DNA from: Paenibacillus sp. RC334
GTDB taxonomy: Bacteria > Bacillota > Bacilli > Paenibacillales > Paenibacillaceae
NCBI RefSeq assembly: GCF_030034735.1
Contig: NZ_CP125370.1
Location: 2,480,001 to 2,544,000 of the forward strand
DNA: 64,000 nt
Direction of reading: 5' to 3'
Part shown: positions 27,171 to 39,030 of the stretch, piece after piece
Position numbering within the stretch: position 1 is the first letter of the stretch
How the letters are laid out: each line of letters begins with the position of its first letter
Translations under genes and position numbers: made by a program
The notes under the pieces: model-generated
What the model saw: only the letters and a program-made list of their open reading frames with translations
What the model was told of the DNA's origin: nothing
The model's database searches: none

Positions 27171-28148
27171 TTAGCAGGTAGACTGGCGAACCTTCAATTC
27201 AAAAGCAAGGGAGGCTGGCTCCAAAGGCTGCCCGTTCAATTGCTGATATAATGTACGGAACATTTCCTGTCCGATTCGCTGCAACGGGTTCGTAATATTG
27301 GTCAGTCCCATGGCGTCGGCTACCTGACTTTCGTCGGCTTCAAAGCCGACCACTGCCAAATCCTCTGGAACATTCCAGCCCTTACTGCGGGCGGCTGAGA
27401 TAATACCGCATGCCACAAAATCATTGGTTGTCATGATGGCATGGGGACGTTCTCTTAATGACTCCAGCTTGGCGAACGCCCGCATTCCGTCCTGTACCGT
27501 ATGGATACCGCTGAGCAACCATTCCTCATTCACTGGCAGCTTCCTTGCCGCGAGCAGGTCATAATAGGCCTGGAGTCTTCTTTGGCTGTTTACGCTGTTT
27601 TTTCTGCCTACGGTGCAGGCGATTTTTTCAAATCCCAGCTCGGCCAAATGCTCTAATCCAATCCGAAATCCTTCATAATGATCGAGATAAATGGATGAAA
27701 TCTCTTTATTTTTTAATGGCTCACAGGTCACAATCGGCCCATATTGGGTATAACGCCTCACAGCAGACCAGTCCAGCATACGCCGTAAAATGACGAGTCC
27801 GTCCACTTTTTTCTGCCTCAATAGCTCTAACGCCGCGCTCTCCAAATCCCGCTTTTCCTCCGTCTGGTAGATGAGAACTTGATAATCCTGCTCTTTACCC
27901 GCATTGGATACTCCCTTGATGATTTGCATGTAATAATTATTAATCGTTGGGGTCATGATCCCGATAACCTTGGTACGGCCTACTTTCAACTGCACCGCAT
28001 TAATATTCGGAATATAATCCAGTTCCCGAATGACTTCCATCACCCTGGTGCGCGTAGCTTCACTGACATAAGGATGATGATTAAGCACCCGAGACACGGT
28101 ACTTGTCGATACCCCCGCAATTTCAGCAATTCTTTTTATATTATGCAT
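27171..28148 (-). CDS. LacI-family repressor
   Basis: 325 residues: N-terminal LacI helix-turn-helix (KRIAEIAGVSTSTVSRVLNH, hinge YIPNINAVQLKVGR) and a periplasmic-binding-protein-like sensor (VIGIMTPTINNYYMQII, MTTNDFVACGIISAA, VVGFEADES). The ATG at 28148 lies nine bases after GGAG; an upstream extension has no ribosome site. It is divergent from a GH1 phospho-beta-glucosidase gene, its likely target. The spacer has two direct GGAATGCAT copies (28182-28190, 28233-28241) that could be half-operators. The inducer is unknown. Confidence 0.88.
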   Translation of the reverse strand: MHNIKRIAEIAGVSTSTVSRVLNHHPYVSEATRTRVMEVIRELDYIPNINAVQLKVGRTKVIGIMTPTINNYYMQIIKGVSNAGKEQDYQVLIYQTEEKRDLESAALELLRQKKVDGLVILRRMLDWSAVRRYTQYGPIVTCEPLKNKEISSIYLDHYEGFRIGLEHLAELGFEKIACTVGRKNSVNSQRRLQAYYDLLAARKLPVNEEWLLSGIHTVQDGMRAFAKLESLRERPHAIMTTNDFVACGIISAARSKGWNVPEDLAVVGFEADESQVADAMGLTNITNPLQRIGQEMFRTLYQQLNGQPLEPASLAFELKVRQSTC

Positions 28149-28245
28149 GACTTTCAACTCCAAAAATTTAGTTCTTGACCTGGAATGCATCCCAGATTGT
28201 AGCATGAAAGCATAAAGCGTATGCAGCAATCCGGAATGCATTTGA

Positions 28246-29766
<1,521 letters not shown>

Positions 29767-29783
29767 ACGGAGGCGTATGATGC

Positions 29784-30638
29784 ATGAAAGGCTCGAGCCT
29801 GCTCTTATGCCTGATCTGGGGCTTTAATTTTGTCATTATGAAATTGGGAAACGGAGCCTTTGAACCTGTACAATTTGCCGCTTTTCGGTTTCTCACCGGC
29901 ACGCTGCTCCTGTTCGGAATTCTCATTTGGAAACGGGTCCCCAATCCTGACAGGCACACGATGAAATGGTATATCATCTGCGGAATTCTCCAGACTACCT
30001 ATTTTAATATTGCTATTCAGATATCCCTGAACTATATTAATGCTGGCTTAACTTCCGTGCTTACGTACAGCATGCCGCTGTTTTTATCCATGATGGCCCA
30101 TTTTCTTATTCCGGGTGAGCGGCTCAATACACGCAGGACGATTGGGATTGCTACAGGGATGATGGGCCTGTTATTTGCTATGGACATTCATTTGGGCGGC
30201 AATTTGTGGGCTATGCTGCTTGGGGTGAGTTCAGCGATTGCTTGGGCACTTTCCAACCTGATTATCAAGCTTAAGCTCCAGCATTGCGATAAAACCCAGT
30301 TTACGACCTGGCAGATGGCGTTCGGTGCACTCGGACTGCTATTGTATTCCCTGTTGTTTGAGCGATGGGAGCCGCATTTTAGCGCTGCGTCGATCTTTTA
30401 TATTTTATTTTCCGGTATTGTGGCGTCGGCTCTGGCATTCCTGCTGTGGACCCATATTCTCACCAGAATGGAAGCAAGTAAAGCTTCTGTTACGCTGTTG
30501 CTGGTTCCTATCATCGGTGTTGTGTCCGGCTGGATCTTTCTTCACGAGGAACTCAAAGCGGCTACCTTGCTTGGCATTTTTTTAGTACTGGCGGGCATCT
30601 GGATTGTGAACCGTGCAGGGACTCCGAAGCTGCAGTAA
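29784..30638 (+). CDS. EamA/DMT-family transporter
   Basis: 284 residues with about ten hydrophobic helices and two EamA repeats (N-terminal LCLIWGFNFVIMKLGNGAFEP; second repeat IAWALSNLIIKLKLQ). It is an inner-membrane drug/metabolite-type carrier. The substrate is not predictable. It sits 17 bp behind the GH1 gene and is probably cotranscribed. Confidence 0.85.
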   Translation: MKGSSLLLCLIWGFNFVIMKLGNGAFEPVQFAAFRFLTGTLLLFGILIWKRVPNPDRHTMKWYIICGILQTTYFNIAIQISLNYINAGLTSVLTYSMPLFLSMMAHFLIPGERLNTRRTIGIATGMMGLLFAMDIHLGGNLWAMLLGVSSAIAWALSNLIIKLKLQHCDKTQFTTWQMAFGALGLLLYSLLFERWEPHFSAASIFYILFSGIVASALAFLLWTHILTRMEASKASVTLLLVPIIGVVSGWIFLHEELKAATLLGIFLVLAGIWIVNRAGTPKLQ

Positions 30639-30666
30639 ACGAATGAAAGGCTTTTTTAATAAAGGG

Positions 30667-30717
30667 TTGACAGAAAAAAAGAAACTCTATTATAATGAAG
30701 CCAAGAAAACGATTACA
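30667..30717 (+). promoter_or_regulatory. Sigma-A promoter with overlapping cre site before licT
   Basis: A consensus -35 TTGACA (30667-30672) and -10 TATAAT (30691-30696) are separated by 18 bp. Right after, AGAAAACGATTACA (30704-30717) matches the CcpA cre consensus at 13 of 14 positions, placed to block the initiating polymerase. This is the likely main promoter of the licT-PTS-GH1 operon. Confidence 0.8.
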
Positions 30718-30737
30718 AAAGTGAATCTCATAATTTT

Positions 30738-30826
30738 CAGGGTGTTACTATTTTAGGCATAACCTGAATGGAGTTCCGGTAAATGGGCGATAACGTCTAT
30801 TAAGCGGTATTCTGTTCAGGTTTTTT
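30738..30826 (+). promoter_or_regulatory. RAT antiterminator / terminator switch 1 (leader of licT)
   Basis: CAGGGTGTTACTATTTTAGG followed by CATAACCTG matches the BglG/LicT ribonucleic antiterminator. Its 3' edge (ACCTGAA) also pairs with TTCAGGT before a T run at 30821-30826. RAT folding and terminator folding exclude each other, so LicT binding allows read-through. Confidence 0.8.
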
Positions 30827-30896
30827 AGTGTATGCACATTTTTTAACAGAGTCTCTTTAAAAAATGGCCTTCCAGTAAATAAAAGCAGGTGGTCGC

Positions 30897-31739
30897 ATGA
30901 TTTTGAAGAAAGCGCTTAACAACAATGTAGTATTAGCAGAGGAAGAGGACGCCCAAGAGGTCATTGCAACAGGAAATGGAATCGCATTCAACCTGAAACC
31001 GGGGGATACCATCGATGAGCGGAAAATCACGAAGCTGTTTGTAGTCAAAACTCAGGATCTATCCGCGAAGCTGGCGGATTTGCTGAAAGATGTGAAGATG
31101 GAATGTATTGAAATCGCGGATGAAATCGTGGAGTATGCCAGACCGAGATTGGCCGGAGAAATTAGTGATTATATTTATCTGGCCTTGATTGACCATATTT
31201 CATTTGCTATTGAGCGGCATGATCGGGGAACCCCGATTGAAAATCGGTTTCTATGGGAAATCAAGCGGTTTTATCGCGAAGAATTCGCTATCGGAAAACA
31301 TGCGCTGGAGATGATCCGTAACAGGATCAACATCACGTTCGATGAGAATGAAGCCGGGTTTATTGCTCTGCATTTCGTCAACGCTCGCCTGGATAACCAG
31401 AAGCTTGACCTGACGCTAAAAACGTCAAAAGTCATCAAGGATATTATGGATATTGTAAAATACCACTTCAATGTCGAGATTGATGAAGATTCATGGAATT
31501 ACAACCGATTTGTAACTCATCTTAAATTTTTTGCCCAGCGGCTTTTTGCCCATGAATCGGCAGACCCGCAGTACATGAATTTGTTCGAAGACCTGAAAAT
31601 CAAATTTCCAGAAGAGCACAGATGTGTACAAAAAATAGGGGTGTATGTGAATAAGCAGTTTGAGCAGAAATTAACCAATGATGAAATGATGTATCTTATG
31701 ATTCACATTTCCAGATTGGTCAACAGAACTGAAAACTAA
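30897..31739 (+). CDS. licT: BglG/LicT-family transcriptional antiterminator
   Basis: 280 residues: an RNA-binding CAT domain (ILKKALNNNVVLAEEE, then ATGNGIAFNLKPGD) and two PTS-regulation domains with conserved histidines (LIDHISFAIERHD near 100, FIALHFVNARL near 160, MIHISRL near the end). The protein binds the RAT elements before itself and before the PTS gene. Its activity is set by PTS phosphorylation, so beta-glucosides induce the operon. The ATG at 30897 follows AGGTGGT. Confidence 0.92.
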   Translation: MILKKALNNNVVLAEEEDAQEVIATGNGIAFNLKPGDTIDERKITKLFVVKTQDLSAKLADLLKDVKMECIEIADEIVEYARPRLAGEISDYIYLALIDHISFAIERHDRGTPIENRFLWEIKRFYREEFAIGKHALEMIRNRINITFDENEAGFIALHFVNARLDNQKLDLTLKTSKVIKDIMDIVKYHFNVEIDEDSWNYNRFVTHLKFFAQRLFAHESADPQYMNLFEDLKIKFPEEHRCVQKIGVYVNKQFEQKLTNDEMMYLMIHISRLVNRTEN

Positions 31740-31740
31740 C

Positions 31741-31824
31741 AGGGTGTTACCATTCGTGGGCATTACCTGAGTGATTTCGATACTAAATTGCATTTTGGTA
31801 TCGGTGATTACTCAGGTTTTTTTT
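31741..31824 (+). promoter_or_regulatory. RAT antiterminator / terminator switch 2 (before PTS gene)
   Basis: AGGGTGTTACCATTCGTGGG followed by CATTACCTG is a second RAT. It overlaps a strong terminator whose arms ACCTGAGTGATTTCGATAC and its complement lead into an eight-T run. A second LicT-controlled checkpoint inside the operon. Confidence 0.82.
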
Positions 31825-31856
31825 ATATCAACCAGAGAGCATTGGAGGCAGGCGTT

Positions 31857-33746
31857 ATGAGCAAACATGATGAATTAGCGAAATTCATTGTAACAAATGT
31901 AGGCGGAGAGGAAAATATCCGTGATCTGTACCATTGTATGACCCGTCTGAGATTCACACTCAAGGACAAGCAAAAGGCCAACAAACAGGCTTTGGAAAAT
32001 TCCGACGGGGTCATTTCCGTGATAGAGAGCGGGGGCCAATATCAGGTGGTCGTCGGCAATCATGTTAGCGAGGTCTATGATGCGATTGCGGGAAATTACA
32101 ACCTTCAGGTAAAGAGCGGCAACAATGAGAAAGAGGATCATTCAAAAGAAGGTAATTTCATCAGTCGTGCTTTTACCGTCATGAGCTCTATCTTCCAGCC
32201 GATTGTACCTGCTTTGGCTGGTGCAGGGATGCTGAAAGCTATCCTGGTTATTCTTACACAGTTAGAGTGGCTGGACAGTGCCTCCAGTACCTATGCTATC
32301 CTTGCTGCCGCAGGTAACGGCGTGTTTTTCTTCCTGCCACTGATGTTAGCGTTTTCAGCTTCTAGAACGTTCAAGACCCAGCCTATCGTATCTGCCGCAA
32401 TTATGGCCGCTTTGCTGGAGCCTAACTTCACCAAGCTGATGGAAAACACGGGGGATATTGCTTCCTTTATCCATATTCCCGTTGTCCTGATGAGTTATAC
32501 GACATCCATTATTCCAGCGATTTTAGCCATTTGGCTGTATTCATACCTGGAACGATTTCTGAAGCGGGTAGTTCCGAAAAGCATTGAATTATTTATGGTC
32601 CCGCTCGTTTCCTTATTAATTATGGTTCCGCTTACCGCCATTGTGATCGGTCCGCTGGGAGTGTACACCGGTAAAGGTATTGCGGATGGTATTGAATTTT
32701 TGAGTACGCAAAGCGGCCTGTTGACCGGGGCCATTCTGGGTGGCGGCTGGACCTTCCTGGTGATGTTTGGTTTACACTGGGGGATTGCCCCTGCGATGAT
32801 CAACAATCTTTCCCTCAAAGGGTTTGATACGATCCGACCCATGATGGCTTCCGCGACCTTCGCCCAATCCGGTGTCGCTCTTGGGGTCTTTCTGAAAGCC
32901 AAGGACAAAAAGCTGAAAGCTTACGCGCTGTCATCTATTTTCCCTTCACTGTTCGCTGGTATTACAGAGCCTATCGTTTATGGGTTGTCCGTGAAGCTGA
33001 AAAGACCGATGATTGCCGCCGTCATCGGGGGAACGATCGGAGGAGCCATTGCTGGGCATTTCCAGACGACCGTGCTTGCTTATGTGTTCCCGGCCATAAC
33101 GACTATTCCGGCGTTCTTTACAAATACCATTGCTTTTTATTTAATCAGCATCACCATTTCATTCGTGGTTACTACTGTATTAACTTATATTCTGGGCTTC
33201 AATGAAGGTAACGGGGCAACGGTTGCGGAGACAGGAAAAACGGAATCAGAAAAATCCGAGCCTGCCTTACAGACTGAATCTGGACAAACCGTAGTCATCG
33301 AGAGTGTCTATGCTCCTATAAATGGCGTAATTGTTCCGTTAAGTGAAGTACCTGATCCGGCATTCTCTACAGAAGCGATGGGTCAAGGAATAGCCATTCT
33401 ACCGAGTGAAGGAAAGGTATATTCACCAGTGTCCGGGGTTGTCTCGCTCGTATTCCGAACCGGCCATGCGGTAGCCATCACCTCCGACAACCATCTGGAC
33501 TTGTTAATTCATGTGGGACTCGATACGGTTAAGCTGAAAGGCAATTATTTCACAAAGCATGTGGAGCAAGGGCAACGGATTGAACGGGGTGATTTACTGC
33601 TTGAATTTGATATTCCGAAAATCCAGGCAGCCGGTTATGACCTGACCACTCCGATTATTGTTACCAACAGTACTGCTTACCAAAAGGTCACCCAAACACA
33701 GCAAAAATCTGTAGATTTGCAAAGTGTTTTGCTCACAATACATTAA
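31857..33746 (+). CDS. PTS beta-glucoside-specific EIIBCA permease
   Basis: 629 residues in B-C-A order: EIIB with the phospho-cysteine in LYHCMTRLRF near 27, a ten-helix EIIC (about 105-450), and EIIA with the active histidine in LDLLIHVGLDTVKL near 555. It imports and phosphorylates beta-glucosides (cellobiose, salicin or arbutin type) for the downstream phospho-beta-glucosidase. The ATG at 31857 follows TTGGAGG; an upstream in-frame start would lie inside the terminator. Highly similar in layout to BglP/BglF. Confidence 0.93.
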   Translation: MSKHDELAKFIVTNVGGEENIRDLYHCMTRLRFTLKDKQKANKQALENSDGVISVIESGGQYQVVVGNHVSEVYDAIAGNYNLQVKSGNNEKEDHSKEGNFISRAFTVMSSIFQPIVPALAGAGMLKAILVILTQLEWLDSASSTYAILAAAGNGVFFFLPLMLAFSASRTFKTQPIVSAAIMAALLEPNFTKLMENTGDIASFIHIPVVLMSYTTSIIPAILAIWLYSYLERFLKRVVPKSIELFMVPLVSLLIMVPLTAIVIGPLGVYTGKGIADGIEFLSTQSGLLTGAILGGGWTFLVMFGLHWGIAPAMINNLSLKGFDTIRPMMASATFAQSGVALGVFLKAKDKKLKAYALSSIFPSLFAGITEPIVYGLSVKLKRPMIAAVIGGTIGGAIAGHFQTTVLAYVFPAITTIPAFFTNTIAFYLISITISFVVTTVLTYILGFNEGNGATVAETGKTESEKSEPALQTESGQTVVIESVYAPINGVIVPLSEVPDPAFSTEAMGQGIAILPSEGKVYSPVSGVVSLVFRTGHAVAITSDNHLDLLIHVGLDTVKLKGNYFTKHVEQGQRIERGDLLLEFDIPKIQAAGYDLTTPIIVTNSTAYQKVTQTQQKSVDLQSVLLTIH

Positions 33747-33762
33747 ATAAAGGAGGAAATAA

Positions 33763-35196
<1,434 letters not shown>

Positions 35197-35230
35197 AGGG
35201 ATACAATCCTTAATTCCATAAAAGTCAGGA

Positions 35231-35270
35231 ACGAACCGGCCAAAGATACGATCTATGGCTGGTTCGTTTG
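35231..35270 (+). terminator. Terminator of the licT-PTS-GH1 operon
   Basis: Stem ACGAACCGGCCA (35231-35242) with TGGCTGGTTCGT (35256-35267), then TTG; GC-rich with a short U-rich tail. Confidence 0.65.
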
Positions 35271-35278
35271 TATATGGA

Positions 35279-35485
35279 CTAGCGAGAATGATAGAGAGGG
35301 AAGCGAGTTTCAAAATCCGTCTGTCTGCGGCTGCTTCTAACCGAAATACTGCCATCGTGCAGTTCGGTAATGTAAGAGGTGGCATGTACCATGATGACGG
35401 CTAGAATCGCCATGGCTCTAACCAACTGCAACTCGGGAATTCTTTCTTTGGATGTCGGGCTTATAAGGGGCTTCATAAGCTTCAT
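35279..35485 (-). pseudogene. N-terminal stub of an acyltransferase-3 family protein
   Basis: The minus strand encodes 68 residues opening MKLMKPLISPTSKERIPELQ, then VRAMAILAVIMVHATSYITE, which is the first membrane helix and conserved His of membrane-bound acyltransferase-3 proteins (normally 350 residues or more). After that the frame continues into unrelated sequence (RSSRRQTDFETR) and stops. The body of the gene is missing. A ribosome site AAAGGA lies before the ATG. Confidence 0.6.
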
Positions 35486-35606
35486 TTCCTTTGGGGTGTG
35501 AACTGTCTCTCTATTAAAAAATAAAGTTCTTAACAACCCGGAAGGCAAGGACTTAAGAAACGCTTATGAACTTCTTAACTTTTATTAAGAATTGATGGGG
35601 AATAGA

Positions 35607-35674
35607 AAAAAGAACTTTCAATCCACATGAAAGGTGCATGTAAGCACTTCAAGGTGGCTATGAAAGTTCTTTTT
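35607..35674. terminator. Hairpin beyond the CHRD gene
   Basis: AAAAAGAACTTTCA (35607-35620) is the complement of TGAAAGTTCTTTTT (35661-35674), with A and T runs on either side. It can terminate transcription in both directions and lies 27 bp past the leftward CHRD gene. Confidence 0.65.
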
Positions 35675-35700
35675 CATATTTAATTTTCTTCATACGGTGG

Positions 35701-36108
35701 TTACTTGCAACGTCTGATCTGTCCGCGAATGGCTCCATCTGGATGCCGGACGGTATGAACATTAACATAAGCATTGCCTTCTCTGAGCTGGCAAACTAAG
35801 TCATAAATGGTTCTGCCTCTGAGTGGACCGACGAGGTCACATGCACGCAGCACACCGCTGACAACGCCTCTTTTGACCGTGATTCCGAATTTGGAAGGGC
35901 CGAACAGGACAGCTACGACCGGACCATTTTCACCCTTGCGTCCCAGATGAATATCCGCTCTGGTTACTCGCGAAATGTTGCGCAGGATAAGCTCGAATTT
36001 TAATTGCCGACGTTCCTTATGGTAATGAAACTCCGCATTTCCCGTGGCATTTGTTCTGACAGGAGGTACTTCATGACTCCCCCTTAAAGTGGCTTTAAAC
36101 GTAGACAT
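35701..36108 (-). CDS. CHRD-domain protein
   Basis: 135 residues forming one CHRD domain: FKATLRGSHEVPPVRTNATG at the start, LKFELILRNISRVTRADIHL in the middle, AYVNVHTVRHPDGAIRGQIR at the end. CHRD domains occur in chordin and in many bacterial proteins of unknown function, some secreted. This one has no signal peptide. The ATG at 36108 follows AAAGGAGC. It diverges from another small beta-rich protein, and the pair might be spore or surface components; no function is proven. Confidence 0.85.
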   Translation of the reverse strand: MSTFKATLRGSHEVPPVRTNATGNAEFHYHKERRQLKFELILRNISRVTRADIHLGRKGENGPVVAVLFGPSKFGITVKRGVVSGVLRACDLVGPLRGRTIYDLVCQLREGNAYVNVHTVRHPDGAIRGQIRRCK

Positions 36109-36277
36109 TACATCGCTCCTTTTCCCATTGTTGGTTTAGTGTATTCATGGGGCCAGGGAAAGGGCTGTACATTCGCCTATAAAGAGAAAGTTGTGTGTTT
36201 AGCAAGTTATTTAGTCCAAGCATATAAGTCATCTTTTCATAGACTATGAGTATCTGGTAGAGAAAGGGGGAAAAAAC

Positions 36278-36700
36278 ATGGGAACATTTATAGATGGAAG
36301 AACATCTCAAAATGCCTCATTTGCAAACTCTATTGCCATTCCGATCACCGTTTTGAATACGCCGCAATTGTTTGGGCAGATCGGATTAAACACACTGGGA
36401 ATTACAGGCACGCCGCGGGTTCTGCTTAAAGGTACTCTGTCGGTTCAACTGCCACTGGCTTTAGTAGGAATTACGATCACTATTGTAAGAGGTACCTTGC
36501 CAACCGATCCACTTGTTTACTCGGCAACGTCTACGTTTAGCCTGAGTATAACGGCTCCTCAGGTCATCGCGTTCTCGGCAGATGACTTTAACCCGCCGAT
36601 TACGCCACAGTTGGTGTACACCGCTTTTGTTTCTTCAAACCTGCTGGGTACGATACGGGTAGGTCCAGAGAGCTTCGACGGTATTTTGGTTGGAGATTGA
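36278..36700 (+). CDS. Beta-rich protein of unknown function, spore-surface-like
   Basis: 140 residues, starting GTFIDGRTSQNASFANSIAI, rich in Thr/Val/Ile and ending SFDGILVGD. It has no signal peptide or membrane segment and no catalytic motif. It is predicted to be a beta-sandwich. The composition resembles small exosporium or coat proteins of Bacillales, and a CATAGACTA (sigma-K -10-like, CATAnnnTA) lies at 36238-36246, but no matching -35 was found. The start ATG follows AAAGGGGG. Not assigned to a named family. Confidence 0.65.
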   Translation: MGTFIDGRTSQNASFANSIAIPITVLNTPQLFGQIGLNTLGITGTPRVLLKGTLSVQLPLALVGITITIVRGTLPTDPLVYSATSTFSLSITAPQVIAFSADDFNPPITPQLVYTAFVSSNLLGTIRVGPESFDGILVGD

Positions 36701-36860
36701 TGTAAGGATATAAATGAATTGAATTTCAAAAAGGTTCCTTTTGTACGAAGGCCCTGCAGGTGAATATGTGCGGGGCTTATTCACATTGGGATATTTACAT
36801 AATATACCCATTTATTCTATAATGTTTAAGAGTGCGATTGATTTGAAAGGGAGTGATCAG

Positions 36861-36989
36861 ATGAATAAGCAGGCCTTCGCCTGCATAGGAATCAAATGGG
36901 TACAAACCTGTATCCATGAGGTAAAGGAACGAAATTATTGTATGCGCTTACAAAAAATCGAAACGTCCTTAGGGTATTCTACATTTTGA
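36861..36989 (+). CDS. Small hypothetical protein
   Basis: 42 residues (NKQAFACIGIKWVQTCIHEV, then ERNYCMRLQK) with three cysteines. The ATG at 36861 has a good site (AAAGGGAGTG, six bases). It ends one base before the GAAGGAGG site of the next gene. No family recognised. A longer frame from 36741 has no ribosome site. Confidence 0.4.
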   Translation: MNKQAFACIGIKWVQTCIHEVKERNYCMRLQKIETSLGYSTF

Positions 36990-37004
36990 AGGAGGAATGA
37001 TGAT

Positions 37005-38165
37005 ATGAAGTGGATGAAAGGAATGACCAGTATGCTTTTGGTCGCTTTATTATGTAGTACGCCGGGCTTGAATGGGACAACACCTGCGTATGGAGCGGCT
37101 GGTGATTACAAATTTGATTTTGGCGCGGGTCCAGTGGAATCAGGCTATACCGGGGTGAGTGCATCCCTGCGATACGATGCGACGCGCGGTTACGGATTTC
37201 GTACACCCGAGAACGTACGTAATGTGGGAGCAACGGGTACTGGCGTCGCTAGTGATGCGGTACGGTTTCTGACTACCGGTACGAAAAGCGAGAATACATT
37301 TGATGTGGATCTTGCCCCAGGGGTATATGAGGTGTCGGTCACGTTAGGGAATACGACCCGAGCGAGCGTTGCCGCCGAGGGAGTGTATCAGGTCATCAAT
37401 ATGACGGGGGACGGAGCAAAGGACCGTTTTCAAATTCCCGTGACGGACGGACAATTGAATTTGCTGATTACAGAAGGTAAAGAGGGAACCTCTTTTGCAA
37501 TAAGTGCATTGGAAATCAGGCGATTGTCTAATAACCCCGTTACGAATCGGACGATTTACATCGGCGGCGATTCTACTGTCTGCAATTACTATCCACTGGA
37601 TAGCAGCGTGCAGGCCGGATGGGGTCAGCTATTGCCGCAATTCGTAAACACCAATACATTCCAGATCCGTAACATGGCCTCAGGGGGGCAAATTGCAAGG
37701 GGCTTCCATCAGGACGGTCAGCTAGAGGCTATCATCAAATACATTAAGCCAGGGGATTATTTCATTCTCCAGTTGGGCATTAATGACACCAACCCGAAGC
37801 ATAACGAAAGCGAAGCGGAGTTTAAGGACTGGATGCGGGATATGATCCGGCAGGTCAAGGCCAAAGGGGCAATCGTAATCCTTTCAACACCGCAGGGGCG
37901 AGCCACTGATTTTAACGCGAATCATGTACACACCGCTGAAAATAGATGGTATAGAGGCTCTATTTTAGCGCTGGCTCAAGAGGAACAAACGCCTTTGGTC
38001 GATCTGAACGTCCTTAGCTCAGCTTATTTTACTTCCATTGGCCCACAAGCCACACTTGCCCTGTATATGAACGGTGACACGCTGCATCCGAATTATGCGG
38101 GAGCAAAGGAACTGGCACGTCTAGTAGCAAAGGATTTAAAAAGGCAGGGTCTAAGCGGATTCTAG
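37005..38165 (+). CDS. Secreted rhamnogalacturonan acetylesterase (CE12, SGNH hydrolase)
   Basis: 386 residues. A signal peptide (MKWMKGMTSMLLVALLCSTP, cut near AYGAA) is followed by an N-terminal beta-sandwich (about 32-175; YKFDFGAGPVESGY). The SGNH hydrolase then shows block I IGGDSTVCNYYP near 187, MASGGQIARGF near 225, block III LQLGINDTNP near 255 and block V DTLHPNYAGAKELA near 365, giving a Ser-Asp-His triad. CE12 enzymes remove acetyl groups from pectic rhamnogalacturonan. This fits a plant-associated life and the rhamnose pathway upstream. The ATG at 37005 follows GGAGG. Confidence 0.9.
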   Translation: MKWMKGMTSMLLVALLCSTPGLNGTTPAYGAAGDYKFDFGAGPVESGYTGVSASLRYDATRGYGFRTPENVRNVGATGTGVASDAVRFLTTGTKSENTFDVDLAPGVYEVSVTLGNTTRASVAAEGVYQVINMTGDGAKDRFQIPVTDGQLNLLITEGKEGTSFAISALEIRRLSNNPVTNRTIYIGGDSTVCNYYPLDSSVQAGWGQLLPQFVNTNTFQIRNMASGGQIARGFHQDGQLEAIIKYIKPGDYFILQLGINDTNPKHNESEAEFKDWMRDMIRQVKAKGAIVILSTPQGRATDFNANHVHTAENRWYRGSILALAQEEQTPLVDLNVLSSAYFTSIGPQATLALYMNGDTLHPNYAGAKELARLVAKDLKRQGLSGF

Positions 38166-38308
38166 CCTTCGCCAACTGAAGACTGTGGGTGCTATAATGA
38201 TAGAAAAACAGCACGAGAGCCGGAATGGTTTTGTTGTCTGGTGTCAGCATTGTATTGAGACGTGAAGACCACAGTTTACGGCTAGGGGAAAGGAGATCCG
38301 ACGATAAC

Positions 38309-38636
38309 ATGCAGCCTTTTACAGCTCGTGTATTAAAAATAATCCAGCTCATCCCTGAGGGAAAAATCATGACCTACGGACAAATTGCAGCGGAAGCAGG
38401 GAGTCCGAGAGGGGGCGCGTCAGGTGGTGCGTATTTTGCATACGCTTAGCAGCAAGCATCGCTTGCCCTGGCACAGGGTTGTAAATCGATTGGGGGAAAT
38501 CGCGCTACAGGACGATGAAGGAGCTTCTTTACAAAGGCTGCTTTTGGAAGCGGAAGGTATACAGTTTATGGAGAACGGACGAATTTCACTGGAAAAATAC
38601 TTGCATGATTCTCAAGCAATGATAGAAGACGAATAG
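38309..38636 (+). pseudogene. Alkyltransferase-like (ATL) DNA repair protein, one-base frameshift
   Basis: The frame from the ATG at 38309 reads FTARVLKIIQLIPEGKIMTY and GQIAAEAGSPRG, the DNA-binding domain of O6-alkylguanine transferases. It then shifts within the G run at 38411-38415. The other frame continues ARQVVRILHTLSSKHRLPWH and RVVNRLGEIALQ. Removing one G restores a 108-residue protein of normal ATL length. PWHR replaces the PCHR of active methyltransferases, so this is an ATL, which flags alkylated DNA for excision repair. Pseudogene or read error. Confidence 0.75.
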
Positions 38637-38655
38637 ATAGAAACAACCTAAAAAT

Positions 38656-38695
38656 GCCGATCACGTACGCATGCAAGCGACGTTGATCGGCTTTT
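38656..38695 (+). terminator. Terminator after ATL gene
   Basis: GCCGATCACG (38656-38665) pairs with CGTTGATCGGC (38681-38691), then TTTTT. Confidence 0.7.
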
Positions 38696-38733
38696 TAGGT
38701 TAGAAGTGAGATACATCTCTATTAAAATCATCC

Positions 38734-38922
38734 CTAGCTGATCAGATGTTGCTGATTCCGTTGGGCAAGGTGGAAAGAAATACTGTTTATAAGCGGTAAA
38801 TCGTTATTTTTCCGGGCTTCCCGGATCAGTTGCTTCTTTTGCTGTTCGGATTCACGTAAAAATCGGGTCATCCACAAATCAGACGGTTCGTTCGTAGTTG
38901 TCATGCGAGATTCTTTTATCAT
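38734..38922 (-). CDS. Small hypothetical protein
   Basis: 62 residues, highly polar and helical (SDLWMTRFLRESEQQKKQLI, then EARKNNDLPLINSISF). The ATG at 38922 lies seven bases after GGAGGG, a strong sign of translation. No domain or family recognised and no membrane segment. It is a lone leftward gene between ATL and the tolC-like operon. Confidence 0.6.
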   Translation of the reverse strand: MIKESRMTTTNEPSDLWMTRFLRESEQQKKQLIREARKNNDLPLINSISFHLAQRNQQHLIS

Positions 38923-39012
38923 CTATTAACCCTCCCAGTGAGCGGCTGTTATTCTTTCTCTAGTATATGCTCCTAACCTTAATAGATACTGTTGGTTTCC
39001 TTAAAATTAGCT

Positions 39013-39030
39013 GAAATTTAGGTAAATTTC
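39013..39030. promoter_or_regulatory. Dyad upstream of the tolC-like operon
   Basis: GAAATTTAGGTAAATTTC is a perfect 8-bp dyad with a 2-bp centre, 210 bp before the tolC-like start. It could be an operator of the export operon or of the small leftward gene. The rest of 38923-39241 holds nothing else recognised. Confidence 0.35.

Noticed and set aside
30639..30896. Metabolite riboswitch in the licT leader
   Set aside because: The conserved elements match a RAT antiterminator/terminator pair, and the adjacent gene encodes the cognate protein.
36741..36989. 82-codon frame upstream of the acetylesterase
   Set aside because: Only the internal ATG at 36861 has a ribosome site; the longer version is not supported.
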